Shown here one piece after another: positions 26,801 through 38,129 of a stretch of 64,000 nt of DNA (the stretch's first letter is position 1; each line of letters begins with the position of its first letter). The stretch is from the NCBI RefSeq assembly GCF_037392515.1, contig NC_090283.1, positions 27,730,249-27,794,248 of the forward strand. Reading direction: 5' to 3'. A program made the position numbers and the translations under genes. Below the pieces are notes generated by a model that did no database searches, had not been told where the DNA came from, and saw only the letters and a program-made list of their open reading frames with translations. Source of the DNA: Haliotis asinina (lineage: Eukaryota > Mollusca > Gastropoda > Lepetellida > Haliotidae).

Positions 26801-29800
26801 ATATATGTATTTACATAACAAATGGTTAACTCAATAACAGTGTTCCTTATCATGTTAAAGAGCAGTACTGAAAAAATATCCAATGAGAACAACCAAAATT
26901 TTATTATGGTTACTTTTGTGCTTGAGTATACATTTTCTTTTCAGGCTGGAGTGACATCATGTTGTTTGAGAGAGCTATGTACGACTGGGAGCAGGCCACT
27001 TGCATCCGATTCAAGATGGCTACCAGCAGCGACATCAATAGGATACGCTTCCGGAATGGTCCTGGGTTTGTATAAATATTGGATTGGTTTTGTGATATTA
27101 TATTTGATAGCATCTAAAGCTGCTGAAACACGTTCAGTGTACGTGTGCCTGAGGACACTCAAATAACGACATGATCCATAAAGTCATTGTGACGTCTTGT
27201 CTTGGCATTTATAATCCAATGTATCCGGAAGTCATAATATGTTATTGATGACAAAATCTTTATTATTTCTCGAAGGCGTTTGACGACTAAATTGAAGTAC
27301 ACAGCCACTGAACGTCTGTGGGAAATGATACAGAACTGTCAGTGTATTATTATTGCAGTATAACAATAACGTTGGACGCATTTTGCAAACGTTGCAAAGC
27401 AACGAAATGGATACAAACACAACTCTCCATCTCACGCAGACGATGCATATTTGAAGGTGGCACTTTTAACTAAATATAGATCCGGAAAAAACAAACATAA
27501 AACTGAACTATTTTGTGCATCAAAATATGGATAATGTTTCTTAAATCAATAATGCAACTAATGTTCGTAACTTGGATGTCATAATGCAACATGTCTCCGC
27601 CAGTACGTTCTTAATCATGTTGAGAATCTGGTCTTTCAATTTTAGGAGTACAAATTCGCCCAACATTATCTCATATTGTGACTGAGAATAGTACTGACTG
27701 CAGTATATATTATAGGATAGTGAGTGGGTGAGTTTAGTTTTACGCCGCACTCAGCAATATCCCAGCTATATGGCGGCGGTCTGTAAAACATCGAGTCTGG
27801 ACCAGACAATCCACTGATCAACAGCATGAGCGTTGATCTTCGCAATTGGGAACCGATGACATGTGCCAACCAAGTCAGCGAGCCTGACCACTCAATCCCG
27901 TTAGTCGCCTCTCACGACATGCATAGTCGCCATTTATGGCAAGCATGGGTTGCTGAAGGCTTATACTACCCCTGACCTTCACGGGCCTATTATAGAATAG
28001 AGGACGTGGCGGATGTTCAGTGCATGGGGTTGTATTCTGTAACTTTAATATTTTTGTGTTGTTGTCATCGAGGGGCGGCGGGGTAGCCTAGTTGCTAAAA
28101 TGTTCGCTCTTTCACTTGGTTCGATTCCCCACATGGACACAATGTGTGAAATTTGTGAATTTGTGGTGACGCCCACCCTTATATTGATGGAGCATTGGTA
28201 AAGGCACGTTAAAACTAAACTCACACTCTGTACATGTCTATGTCAACCAAGGTCGTGTTGTTCATCTTTGGTAAAGTGACGGATCTCTCCTTCGACGATA
28301 ACTTTGGGTTTTTCTGAGTATGCTCCTGTATACAGTATTTGATCTGTTGAACATGTTTATATCATGGTGTGTAATCAAATGTGAGGTTGGTTTTGCCGTT
28401 GTTGTAGGTGTAGCTCCCACGTCGGCATGATCCGTGGCGTCCAGAACATCACCCTACAGGGACCATGCAGGATCGTGAGTAGCATCAGGGTGACCTGAAT
28501 CCTGGCTGCGTATCTATGATCTCTTTCATACAGGGCCTCGTTTCACAAAGCTATCGTAGATCTACCTACGTCAGTCGTACCGCCGATACTGTAACATACA
28601 GATTTACCGTAACGGTAATCGTAGCCCAGGTTCCGATATTTGTCATACTTTCAGGTTAGTTTCAAGTTAGAACATTTGCGGATTTTACAAAAGTTTGGCC
28701 CTAGTTGCGATACACACGCAGTGATTGTCGTCGGGTAGGTGCCGACATTAATATGAAAATACGCCCCCTTGTTATCTGATGGTGGTGTAAACCAATGTTT
28801 ACCTCTGTTTATAGCGTCGTATTGTCCTTCACGAAATTGGTCACTCCATCGGACTCGTACATGAACATCAGCGGCCCGATCGAGACGAGTTTATCACGAT
28901 TCTTCACGAAAACGCCCGACCTGGTACGGAATGGGACTTTAAGAAACGAACCTGGACGACTGTGGTCAACCACACCGTTGGCTACGATTATAAATCCGTG
29001 ATGCACTATGGTCCTAAGGTAGGTCAATGCCTTCTTCCTGAGAACTGGAACTGTACCGTATCTCTGTTATATCATGTTGATCCTGCATAAGTCAACGTCT
29101 GCGGCCCACATTGTGTGAAGCTGTTGCCAACATGTGCATGTGTACACCTTAATCTTATCTTGATGAAACCCTAACGCTTTTTACGGTAATACACGTTTAA
29201 CTTCACCTTGGCACTCATTCACTTATTCGCCGAGGCCCACTCACTCACCCACTCACTCACTCACTCACTCCAGGCTTTCTCCATGGACCGGATCCGGCCG
29301 ACTATCCTCGCTAAGGACACGAAATTTCAGGACGTCATTGGTAAAGTGACGGAGCTCTCCTTCGACGATAAGAAGCTTGTCAACCTGATGTACAGGTGCA
29401 GCAGTAAGTACCCCGAATATTCACCATCCCGCCACCCATCAAACCTCTTAAAGTCAGTGCACATCGGGACAAGCTGCTGATGGTTCCACACACATCATTT
29501 GATAAAAATACGCTTTGCCTACGAGATGCGTACCATTCATTCCAAAATGTCCCCTAACTGATCGCAATCTCTGGTTCAAACGCAATCTAACATTCGCGTT
29601 TGCATTTGTAGGTCACTGCCCAGATACGTTGACTTGCAACCAGGGTGGCTATTTGAGCAAAAATTGCAAGTGTATCTGTCGGCCTGAGTACCCCAACTGT
29701 GAGGTGTATAGGAAGAGGGAGACACGTGACTTCAGCACTTTTCGTTTCTACGACTACGATTGGATGGCCCTCTTCGCAGCCTTTTCCTGGAACGCCCTGA

Positions 29801-30537
29801 ACACCGTCAGCTTCAGGAACGAGTGGATCAGCTCCGCAGACCCATCTACGGCAATGCCGAGCACAAGTCCAAGGGCTGCACTGCCCAATGCCCTCAATGA
29901 ACGATTCGACACCTACATTCCTAGACCAACTCCGGAGCCAAGCAGAGTTGCCACACTAGATGTACATACAGCTCCGGTGCCAAACTCTCCAACTGTTCAT
30001 CTACAGCCCCTTTCTCCTCCTCCTCCTCTGTTACAGCAGAGATTCGTCCCACAGGTGAGGCGCCAGCCTGTATCCTACCGCTTTCCCTCGTTGCGATACA
30101 GGCGCAGTGCTCAAGTGGACAATAAACCCGACGGCAACATTTTGTTCACTAACGAAAACGGAGTGAAGTCAGTTTGGGAAATGAATCAGCCGAATGAATT
30201 TGAAACGTGGAGGTCACGTGGTCCTTTCCTTCACCTCGTGAAAAACAAAATGCACGAAAGAGATTCCTTAGACACAAATGGTTTGCCAGCAGCTTCACCA
30301 ACAGCTCCATCATCGTCAATAGACTCTTCTTCCAAGCGACGGGTTCCAAGGGCTGTCCGGTTCGTGTACAGAAACCCACTTGAACGATTGGACTCTTATA
30401 AACGCCGACGCAAATCAAGAAGGAAGAGAAAGTTGAGCCGAGCTTACTTCAGGGGGTTTAGCAGAAATGAACGGGAAGCCAGAATTAGGTATGCTATATA
30501 CAGAGCAGCGAGAAGACGAAACTCTTATTGGAAATGA
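11044..30537 (+). CDS. Astacin-family zinc metalloprotease, nine exons
   Basis: Exons 11044-11151, 22838-23573, 25010-25112, 25319-25458, 26945-27065, 28408-28474, 28815-29018, 29274-29403 and 29612-30537. Intron phases 0,1,2,1,2,0,0,1 all match, giving 844 aa. Exon 1 encodes a signal peptide (MNRPLLLVIQYLLSTCRG). Exons 2-4 form a long pro-region ending at dibasic sites. RHKR at 335-338 is the likely maturation site, directly before the conserved YWPSKVIPYEI that opens astacin domains. Exon 7 carries the zinc site HEIGHSIGLVHEHQRPDRD (HEIGH begins at residue 431) and the Met-turn SVMHYG (Met 488, with the Tyr ligand). Exon 9 starts with a Cys-rich EGF-like module (Cys 539, 545, 554, 556, 558, 565) and continues with about 280 residues rich in Pro, Ser and Arg, with a strongly basic end. 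Astacins are secreted endopeptidases acting on matrix, growth factors or prey and food protein. All catalytic residues are present. The tail is not a CUB, ShKT or MAM domain that I recognise. Exon 1, 11.7 kb upstream, is the least certain part. Confidence 0.85.
11806..11860. repeat. (GTAT)n microsatellite
   Basis: About 13 tandem GTAT units preceded by a short AT run, in astacin intron 1. Confidence 0.95.
12793..13010 (+). mobile_element. Gastropod SINE, plus orientation
   Basis: TGAGTGAGTTAAGTTTTACG, then AGCAATATTCCATACATGCG, then TTGATCAACAGCATGAAC, then CGTACGACAAGCGGGG. Full family order, moderately diverged. Confidence 0.8.
14588..14690 (+). mobile_element. tRNA-headed SINE, 3' part
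   Basis: GAGTACAATGTGTGAAGGCC, then CGCCGCGATATTGCTGGAG, ending in CTCACTATCTCACTC. The tRNA-like head is missing. Confidence 0.7.
16515..16728 (-). mobile_element. Gastropod SINE, minus orientation
   Basis: Runs from the CCTTCAGTAATCCATGCTTG end through AGAGGTGACTAAGGGGATCG to ATTGCTGAGTGCGGCGTAAA. Read on the minus strand this is the family in normal order. Confidence 0.8.
17184..17220. repeat. (GT)n/(GC)n alternating purine-pyrimidine tract
   Basis: GTGTGTGTGTGCGCGCGCGC and onward, about 37 bp of strict alternation, a classic Z-DNA-prone sequence. It follows an 80-bp run made almost wholly of T and G. Confidence 0.9.
19405..19770 (-). pseudogene. Tc1/mariner transposase relic
   Basis: The minus-strand frame reads IMAWEGFSCFTTSALVF, then EVLRRSISTTVSSAGEQAF. 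This aligns by eye with the VMVWGGFS...ALVF...VL...L..TV...G..FIFQQDNAP stretch of mariner/Tc1 transposases between the first and second catalytic Asp. The DNAPCHT motif is replaced by QHPPHH. No ends were found. Confidence 0.5.
20334..20925. mobile_element. Foldback MITE in astacin intron 1
   Basis: Terminal inverted repeats of about 120 bp. The left starts AAGTAAAC and contains TTTCGTTACACTCCACTACT and GAGTCTAACAAAACC. The right holds the same blocks inverted and ends GTTTACTT. About 590 bp, no coding capacity. Target duplication not clear. Confidence 0.75.
21453..21671 (-). pseudogene. Tc1-like transposase N-terminal fragment
   Basis: The minus-strand frame starts MRMKELTKAQRHNVIGRLQG and continues with LWTRYSNTGRSGQPGVTT. 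This is the first helix-turn-helix and linker of a Tc1-like transposase with an internal deletion. The catalytic part is absent. Confidence 0.55.
22040..22210 (+). mobile_element. Diverged gastropod SINE, plus orientation
   Basis: TGTAAATAATCGAGTG, then ATCCAGTGATCGACATCACG, then TCTCTTGCGACAAGCTTGGG and TTGCTGAAG, in family order. It lies about 630 bp before exon 2 of the astacin gene. Confidence 0.65.
23574..25009 (+). other. Astacin intron 2
   Basis: Donor GTGAGT, acceptor CCCCGTGCAG. The open frame of exon 2 reads on for about 190 bp past the donor but turns into simple CAT/ATA-rich sequence, which supports the splice. No repeat family recognised. Confidence 0.6.
25459..26944 (+). other. 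Astacin intron 4
   Basis: Donor GTAAGT, acceptor TTTTCAG. A short decayed SINE-like piece (GTGAGTGGGTGTCATATTTT, then CTAGAAATGGGCTTATTG) lies at 25539-25615. Otherwise nothing recognised. Confidence 0.45.
27718..27991 (+). mobile_element. Gastropod SINE, full length, plus orientation
   Basis: GTGAGTGGGTGAGTTTAGTT, CCGCACTCAGCAATATCCC, CTATATGGCGGCGG, GAGTCTGGACCAGACAATCC, ATCAACAGCATGAGCG, AATTGGGAACCGATGACATG, GTCAGCGAGCCTGACCAC, and a GGGTTGCTGAAGGC 3' part. One of the best-preserved copies in the window, in astacin intron 5. Confidence 0.85.
28076..28225 (+). mobile_element. tRNA-headed SINE, plus orientation
   Basis: The head GGCGGGGTAGCCTAGTTGC resembles a tRNA A box. GGTTCGATTCCCCACATGG is a good B box. 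The body follows with ACAATGTGTGAA and it ends in AACTAAACTCACACTC. It is a retroposon, not a tRNA gene: no acceptor stem closes. Confidence 0.8.
28270..28300 (+). pseudogene. Short ghost copy of astacin exon 8
   Basis: 31 bp starting GGTAAAGTGACGGATCTCTC match 29340-29370 inside exon 8 with a single mismatch (GATCTC for GAGCTC). No splice sites and no similarity on either side. It lies in intron 5, about 1.07 kb upstream of the true exon. Confidence 0.7.
29233..29273 (+). repeat. (CACT)n microsatellite forming a splice acceptor
   Basis: ACTCACTC units run directly into CCAG, the acceptor of astacin exon 8. The tract takes the place of the polypyrimidine tract. Confidence 0.8.
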
Positions 30538-30736
30538 AATGTAACTTCAACGTATGTACAGTATGGTGTTACTATGGTCTTCTCCCAGCAGGAACGTCTC
30601 TTCTTTCTCTTCAGGTAATATATGCTCTTTAAAAACATCGGGGATCCGTCGAAAAAAAAATAACATGTTTGCATTTGTGAGAAATAATAACAGTAATAAC
30701 CGTGTCATAATTAGTAGTGAAGTAACTGCATTCAGT

Positions 30737-30742
30737 AATAAA
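30737..30742 (+). terminator. Poly(A) signal of the astacin gene
   Basis: AATAAA exactly 200 bp after the stop codon. Confidence 0.6.
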
Positions 30743-32834
30743 GTAACACTTTAAATAATATGACTAGCAACGGATATGATTTAGATTGAATTTTTTTCAA
30801 AACAGACCTTCTTAATAATACTGAGTACTGAACATGAGTAATACTTCCGCGATGTGTAAAACATTCGTTCACTCGAAGTGTGCCTAGTACCGGAACGATT
30901 TGTCATTCATTCATTCATTCTCCTGACGACATGGGATTCCCAAGGGCCATAACAGGGAGCCTGTTGCACTCTTCGTAAAGCTCCTGGCCAGCGCTCTGCC
31001 AACGTGGTTACGAAGTTGACGCCCACGTGTCATGTCATCAGATCTGTTCAGTATTGTCCAGTAAACGTTCCTAGTACAATATGAAGAGTGGCTCGGTCAG
31101 TTATGATGATGCCACCTAACTCTACAACCCACCTCGGGTCTGTGGACAACACGTGGACACACCACGTGGCCGTTGAACATAAAGATGGGCTGCAAATTGT
31201 GGTTTCGAATGAATCAATTCTGTACTCATGACGTTGACCTGGAACGCTTGTTTTTCAGTCATCCAATCAAATACTATCAAATATTTAACGCCTTGTCCCC
31301 TGCAGTCCTTGTTCTAGTGTTCAACCCTGCACGAAGACGCTCTGTCAGTAACAGACAGCTCCAGTTCAAACACAAACAATGAATGGAACGACGAAATTCA
31401 CAACAGTCTGAAAAGCTTCAGAGAAAGTAATCGACCTGCTTGACAGTTGCAAAATCAGTTATGGCTGTGTCACGTGTACGCTATCGGATATGTTTGTGTG
31501 AAATGTTTAACAATTGCTAACATACTTCTATAGGATATTTGCCATTTGTTTTTGTAATAATTGTATTACATCTGTATTTCCTGATCCCCAACCTTTTCAA
31601 AGAGTATATATGTCCTCTACCTCGCTGTGGTCATATGGCACTGATACATCACTGCAATGCTGTTTTACTTTGATTTTACTTTGGGTTAAATTTCTAACCA
31701 TGGGAATCTTTAAAAATTGTTAAGACAAGATGCAATTTCAACGAAAGGGTTTATAAAAAAAGCAATGTCATTTCAATTTCTTAAGTAGACTGTTCTTTTT
31801 TCTAAAATAGGAAAGCTACATTTTAGGTAGTCAAGGACAGTTTGGAACGTATTTTGTATGTCCTTGGCAGTCTATGGTGAATTATTTTATTTGTTTTTAT
31901 TGTTGTTTATTAAACTGTAAACCCATTTGCCTGTAGAAATAAAACAACATATGTAAGAATTACCTCCCTTTGAAACAAATGGCATTTCCCGAAGCTTTCG
32001 CCTTGGTGTGAATGCATTTTGGAAAACATTGATAGCAGTAACTGCTTTTGTTTCGTAACCGATCCTCCACTGAAACATTAATCATGTTTCACGAAATATG
32101 ATAATGACAGTTCATCCAGATAATGATGTCTGCGATTAATCCTTGGAGTGAAGTTTGACGAGACAAGATAAAAATAAACCAAAGATCTCCACGGTCACTG
32201 TTTTTGTTGTACAGTTAATGAGTCTGTCATATGAGTGAGCGAGCGAGTAAATTAGAAAAGTATTTTTTTTCAGTGCTGACATATAAACCTGACTTGCTAA
32301 CAAAGTCTGATTTCATGAAACCTCATACGACGGGAACGGGATTTGAACCTACGAGCATTTATCAACGGAAGCAATGTTCGGATAATACGGGACCTCGATG
32401 TCAAACATGATCTAGGAATCCCTGACTCCTCCGATTGTCACCCCGTTCCAACTTGTCCCCAGGTTCCACTAAAGGTGGCAACTCTCTACATCCACTTCTC
32501 TCGTCCTTGACAGTAAGCTGATACTCCGACAGAGAGGTAAAATGTCGTCAGCCTGTTAAACCTGCCATCACACTACCACTCCTACCATCCCTGGAGGTTG
32601 ATATCTTGATAGGGTTGTTTTGGGGGCAAACATCGATTCTTTCTACAAATATGTGACAATGTCACATATTGGTGATGAAAATTGTGTAAACCTGTTCCAA
32701 ACACACATTCATTGATTTCAGTGATGACCAAAGAACTCACTCAACTCTGCATTGCAGTTCACAGCGATTTATTACAAGACGTGGCTACAAATTATTGCAA
32801 TACTGCTCTTTTGAGACAAACTGATGATATTCTA

Positions 32835-33730
32835 GTTAACTTGGAAGCCAACTAGTAAGATACATCTTATTTATCTCAGAAGCCAACTCGTGAGATACAT
32901 TTCATTTACATACGAAGCCAAATAGAGAGATCTGGGAAAATTTTATCTGGGAAGCCATCTAGGAAGATATATCTCATTTACCTCAGAAGCCAAATAGGGA
33001 GATAAACCCCATTTACCTCCGAAGAAAATAGGGAGATGCACCTCATTTATCTCGGAAGCCAACTACGAAGATACATCTCATTTACCTAGAAAGCCAGTTA
33101 AGCAGGTATATTTCATTTACCAGGAAAGCCATCTAGGAACTCATTTACCTCGGAAGCCAATTAGGGCGGCACAACTCATTTACCTCGGAAGGCAAATAGG
33201 GAGATGCATGTCCTCTTTGAGAGGCATTTTAAAAATTGTAAAGATGAAGCAAAAACAAATTCTATTGACAGTCAACTTCATTATTGCAATGAGTGCGTCG
33301 TTTCTGTGGAGGTAGTAACGTCGTTATCAAGCAACCGCCGTTATCATCCATTTACCAGGGAAGCAATTAGGGAGATACACCTCATTTACCACGGAAACCA
33401 ACTAAGGAGGTATACTTCATTTACCAGGAAAGTCAACCAGGGATATACATCTCATTAAACTCGAAAGTCCGTTAAGGAGGTATCCTTCATTTACTTCGGA
33501 AGTCAACTAAGGTGGTATCCTTCATTTACTAGGGAAGCCAAATAGGTAGACACTCCTCGGAATACAACCACAAAGATACATCTCCTTAAACGCGAAAGCC
33601 AAATAAGGAGGTATATTTCATTCACTTCGGAAGTGAACTATGGTGGTATACTTCATTTTCCAGGGAAGCAAAGTGGGGAGATACATCTCATTTACCTCGG
33701 AAGCCAACTAATGAGGTATGCTTGATTAGA
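32835..33730. repeat. Degenerate ~36-bp tandem array
   Basis: More than 20 diverged units of the pattern CGGAAGCCAACTAGGGAGAT plus ACATCTCATTTACCT. A segment at about 33205-33345 lacks the pattern and seems to interrupt the array. Confidence 0.8.
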
Positions 33731-33759
33731 CCTCATTTCCTTTTAACCCGACATCTGAG

Positions 33760-33905
33760 TGAGTGAGTTTAACTCAACGCTGCACTCAGCAATATTCCAG
33801 CCATATGGCGGTGGTTTGTAAATAGTCGAGTCTGGACCAGGCAATACAGTGATCAACAGCACGAGCATCGATAACCGCAACTGGGAACTGATGACACGGG
33901 TACCC
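33760..33905 (+). mobile_element. Gastropod SINE, 3'-truncated, plus orientation
   Basis: GAGTGAGTGAGTTTAACTCA, TGCACTCAGCAATATTCCAG, CATATGGCGGTGG, GAGTCTGGACCAGGCAATAC, then stops within the AACTGGGAACTGATGACACG block. Confidence 0.8.
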
Positions 33906-35691
33906 GACATCAGAAGTATTGTGGAGACTTTGCGATGGTGATTTCTTCTGAGAACGTGTTATTTTCTAAATTTAAGGTTTTAATATCCCTATTTATAAAT
34001 TTCAAGAACGCATTCTGACATGACTTCCAAAAGTTGTAAATGGGATTCATACCACGTTGTATAAACGGTCTTACCACGTTATACAAACAGATCGTTAAAG
34101 AACTGTTTTGCTTACACACTCAGAGTTTTCTGCCAGTGTGTTCTGTTTCTTCCCATGTTAGACATAGACCTTTTTGTTCCTCCGCCCAAAACCACTATCT
34201 CTTATCATTTTTACGTTTCTGTAATCATGTAATGTTTTCAAATATCCGATACTTTCTTTGGAGAGCTTAAGTGCAAGTGTCAACATCTTGCAGACACGAC
34301 AGCTATGTTTTCAGTATATGTGACGTTGATTTATACAAATGCCACTTGCTGAACCTTCATGACTGTCAACTTAAAAATGAGTAAAATCACACAAACACAC
34401 AACTGAGCAAAAACCCAAACAATTCATTTGTACCGTTGCTCATTTCCTGGTACTGTTAGACAATATGCACACAGTTTCCCGATCTGCCACACTGGGCCGA
34501 CAAAGTACCAAGGGGTTCTGTCTACTATCAACAACCAAAACATTTACCTGCAAAAGTGCATTTAACCACACTACCTCCCAGGTAACCACGGCCTGCATTA
34601 ACATTATACAATGACTCACCGTAATTTACCTCTGTCTTTATAAAAACAGTTCATGAACGGCTTCCATGAGTAAAGTTTTGGGACAGACCCACATAGAGAT
34701 CACCGAAATACTCTGAACTTGCATGTTCATGTGACAGCTAGATCGCTGTGGGCAGGTTTGATGTATGTGTATAAACGATCTGCCTGGGGAAATCCACATT
34801 TGTGTTAACAGCATGAGTAACGTGTTAATAGGTGCGTTAGACTTAATGACTTTTCCATCGGTTGTTATTTTACAAATATGATACTAATAGTGCATGATGT
34901 AATTTTCGATTTTATGAAACTTTATGCTCAACAATATGTGAAGAAAAGAACGGTTCTTTATAAAATCCAACCCATATTCTGGCTATTTTACAAAAAAAAT
35001 AGAAGTATAATATTATATTTTTGCTACATGTCTACGCTGGGAAGAGAAACAAAATCTGGATTATTTAAACTAATTTGTTTAATACACACTTCGTCTACAT
35101 TTAGAATTTTATACGTGAAGTATAAAAAGACTAACAATGCTTTTATTTGAAAGATATTTCTTTTGTAGAGATGATACTGCATTAGAATTCTTGCTGATGA
35201 TAAAAAAACAACGAAAACAACAGGAACAAGAGTACTTGTGAACATGTATACCATCCTCTACTTGAGATTGGTTCGCTGTTCGTTATTGTCTTAAAGTACA
35301 GTGTATGATCTTCTACGTATATTTACAAAACTAAAACAGTGGCATTTCATTGAAGTTAATTTTTGTACAAATTGAACAATAACCGCGTCATCTGTAATAG
35401 TAGTAATTAACACGTGATTGTATAACAGTATTGAAGATTATTAGTTTTTACTGTGTGGAACTATGCACGTGTGTATTTGCGTGCATTCCTTTTGCTCGAT
35501 CGTTCATGCTTGTAAGATTTATGATGAAACGACTGAAGAACGAGGTAATAAGACGGCAACAGTCGGAAGGTTGTTAAACCCACATTAGCACCCGTGTTTC
35601 CGGATAGAGGTTATTTATAGCTCCTGTGGGAATCAATCTCCCAATATATCGACATCAATGTCCCCACGGTTCTCCAGGCATGTCACAGATA

Positions 35692-35856
35692 GTAGTATAG
35701 GGAATGGGGGTTCTGGACCACTTCACATATAGAGTGTGCTAAAGCTAAGCAAAAGCTAAGCAAAGCTAAGCAATTTCCTTAGCTTTGCTTAGCTTTTGCT
35801 TAGCTTTAGCACACTCTATATGTGAAGTGGTCCAGAACCCCCATTCCCTATACTAC
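35692..35856. repeat. 79-bp perfect inverted repeat with 7-nt loop
   Basis: The left arm 35692-35770 (starting GTAGTATAGGGAATGGGGGT and ending AAAGCTAAG) is matched without a mismatch by the right arm 35778-35856. The arms near the loop also contain three copies of an AAGCTAAGC motif. No coding capacity. Confidence 0.95.
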
Positions 35857-37600
35857 TCAGATGACAGCTATATACGATATACTTCATGGAGGTGTGATCT
35901 ACCAACTCAACATATCCACTCAAATATTGATCAAAATATTCAAATAAATGATAATAACAGCAACACCTATAATGATGATGATTATTTTTGTTATGCTTTT
36001 TTCTTAAATATGCACTGTCGTTTGGAGAGGGTAGTGCATTTTGCTGTGGTGCCTAGACTGTGCTTTTTGTAGGAATTGAAAGGTTGGCTACATCGAATGC
36101 TGCTGACACGTCTGCTTATCAGTCTAGATGTCATTCCTGACCTACTTCTCACACAAGTCTGTTTGTTCAGATGTTCCTTGAGAAGGGTATCGTCTCATAG
36201 TTCGTCTCAAAGTTCGTCTCATAGTTTGTATCATTAGAGGAGATTCTGTATTGGACCCATTCTTCTTCAGTAGCATGTACAGACTGACAAGTCATTTGAG
36301 AGAAGTCATCACACTTGTAATAGATAAAGACGACAGCCAGAACATTCCCAGAACATTCCCAGGACAGGCCTGTCAGTCTTGATCTAGATGTAAGCTTTTG
36401 GCTTCAACTGCTAAATAATATTCATCTCCTATTGGCACAGTGGAGCTAGTTCAGGGAAAGAACAATGGTCACAATGTGTGGTCAGTATTGGCAGATGCTG
36501 TAGTATTTGCTTCAGGTATAATATCAATCACTGTGAAATATTTAGTATACCAATTTATCTCATCATCTCATATCCCTGTGAACATTCGTATTGAAATTGA
36601 CTTGGGGTGACTCACGGGGTGGTTGGTCAGGCCAGCTGACATGGTTGCTGCATACAATTGTATCGATGTTGCATTAATCGATTTTCAAAACATTAACTTG
36701 GTTGTTTGGTAGAGACGTTTTGATAGAACCGGTCACACAGAAGTAGTAATGTTGAGTGCGGAGTTATAGGAGACAATCACTAATTGCTCAGTCACGTGTA
36801 TTAAGCACCATGCGTCATAGGTTGTCATATTTCTGTCAGGTTACATAAAAATGTTTGTCACAAAACTCTTTGGGCATAATTCCAGATTTTGCAAGTCCTG
36901 GACATAGATACCTTTTCCTTTACAGCATCTAAAATTCTTCAGTTGTCCGTTTACAAAAAAGTATTTCGCCATAGTGCAAAGTATAAGAGATACAAATTTG
37001 ATACATAAGTTGATGAAAGTGAATGTTGTTTGTTGTGAGAATATCATGGTGACCTCTAGTGCGTCAGGGTAAATCGAGATAGTGATTGACAGCTTGAGCA
37101 TCTACACCTATCACGCCAAAAACAACGTCACACGATATGACACTGTTGTGACGACACAAGCATGGTAATGCCTCTAGAACTTAGCATTCAAAACCTTTGG
37201 CATACAAAACACAATAATTATGACAGGACATTACCACAGGTATATGTAGTACCCAGAGAACGATGGGTTTGCATATTTAAGACTGATGAATACGACTGGC
37301 TTCAAATTGATTACAATAATTTTGTAACACAATATGTGTCCCAAGAAAGTAAGATTCTTTATGGATAACACCTTCTGTGTTACGCATGATGCGACGTTTC
37401 GGTATAGATCCTTATACCCGTTGTCACGCAATATGTGTCGGCTTACTTGAAACCATGTTGAAAATTATTATGCAAAGGTTAACTGCTTGCTGTTAGTCTC
37501 AAAACATATTAGATTTGATTGTGAGTAGTAAGTTATATTTTTACATCAAATCGTCAGTATATTAGTCATATTGTAACTATTTATAACCAATCAATCTTTA
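35857..37600. other. Intergenic DNA
   Basis: Only a small repeat (CGTCTCATAGTT / CGTCTCAAAGTT) at about 36192-36228 was noticed. No gene recognised. Confidence 0.4.
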
Positions 37601-37609
37601 TTCACTTAT

Positions 37610-38030
37610 ATTTACCACAACGAAAAGTACACAAGAAAAGAAAACATAATATTTACAAACAAGATGGCAAATAAGTTCTTGAAAAGATATGACAAATTCT
37701 TAATAATCTTAATATTCACATTACACATCAGTTTCTTATAATTTACTTGATATGGCCATTGGTAATAATACTCACTAATCAAACTTTTTTACGTTTGGCT
37801 GATAAAGGCGTACATTCAAATACACGCTGGAATTCTTCTCCGATAAGTGTAGAGTTACACTTTGTACCTAATCTTTCTTGACGAGGGATATTATAATAAG
37901 GTCTCTTTTTCTGTTGGCAAATGTTTGCTTGTTTTAAAATATTATATTGATATTGCTCAAAACATGTAGAGTCCCTTATGACAGTATAACAAAAACCTGA
38001 ATTGTTAACATCACTTATCCATGACTGCAA
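37610..38030 (-). pseudogene. LINE ORF2 3' end, decayed
   Basis: The minus-strand frame contains TKCNSTLIGEEFQRVFEC, a worn version of the CxxCN...DEFHxxFxC zinc-knuckle-like motif at the C terminus of RTE/Proto2-type LINE proteins. A second frame follows with KKLMCNVNIKIIKNLSYLFK, also typical of that terminus. At least one frameshift separates them. The 3' end lies near 37600. Confidence 0.6.
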
Positions 38031-38129
38031 AAAAATATCTTTTGATATAACATACTGTTTTCAATTACTCAGTACAAAAATAGGTAAAAGCAATCATGTC
38101 AATAACGACCAGTTAGGTAAACAGCACTG

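Larger units (their letters stand above)
30743..35691. other. Repeat-containing intergenic DNA
   Basis: Contains the 32.8-33.7 kb repeat array and one SINE fragment. A GTGAGCGAGCGAG stretch at about 32233 is followed by sequence with a B-box-like GGGATTTGAACCTACG, perhaps an old SINE. No coding exon with a recognisable domain. Confidence 0.5.

Noticed and set aside
28076-28150. tRNA gene
   Set aside because: A-box and B-box-like words are present, but stems do not close and the sequence continues into the SINE body.
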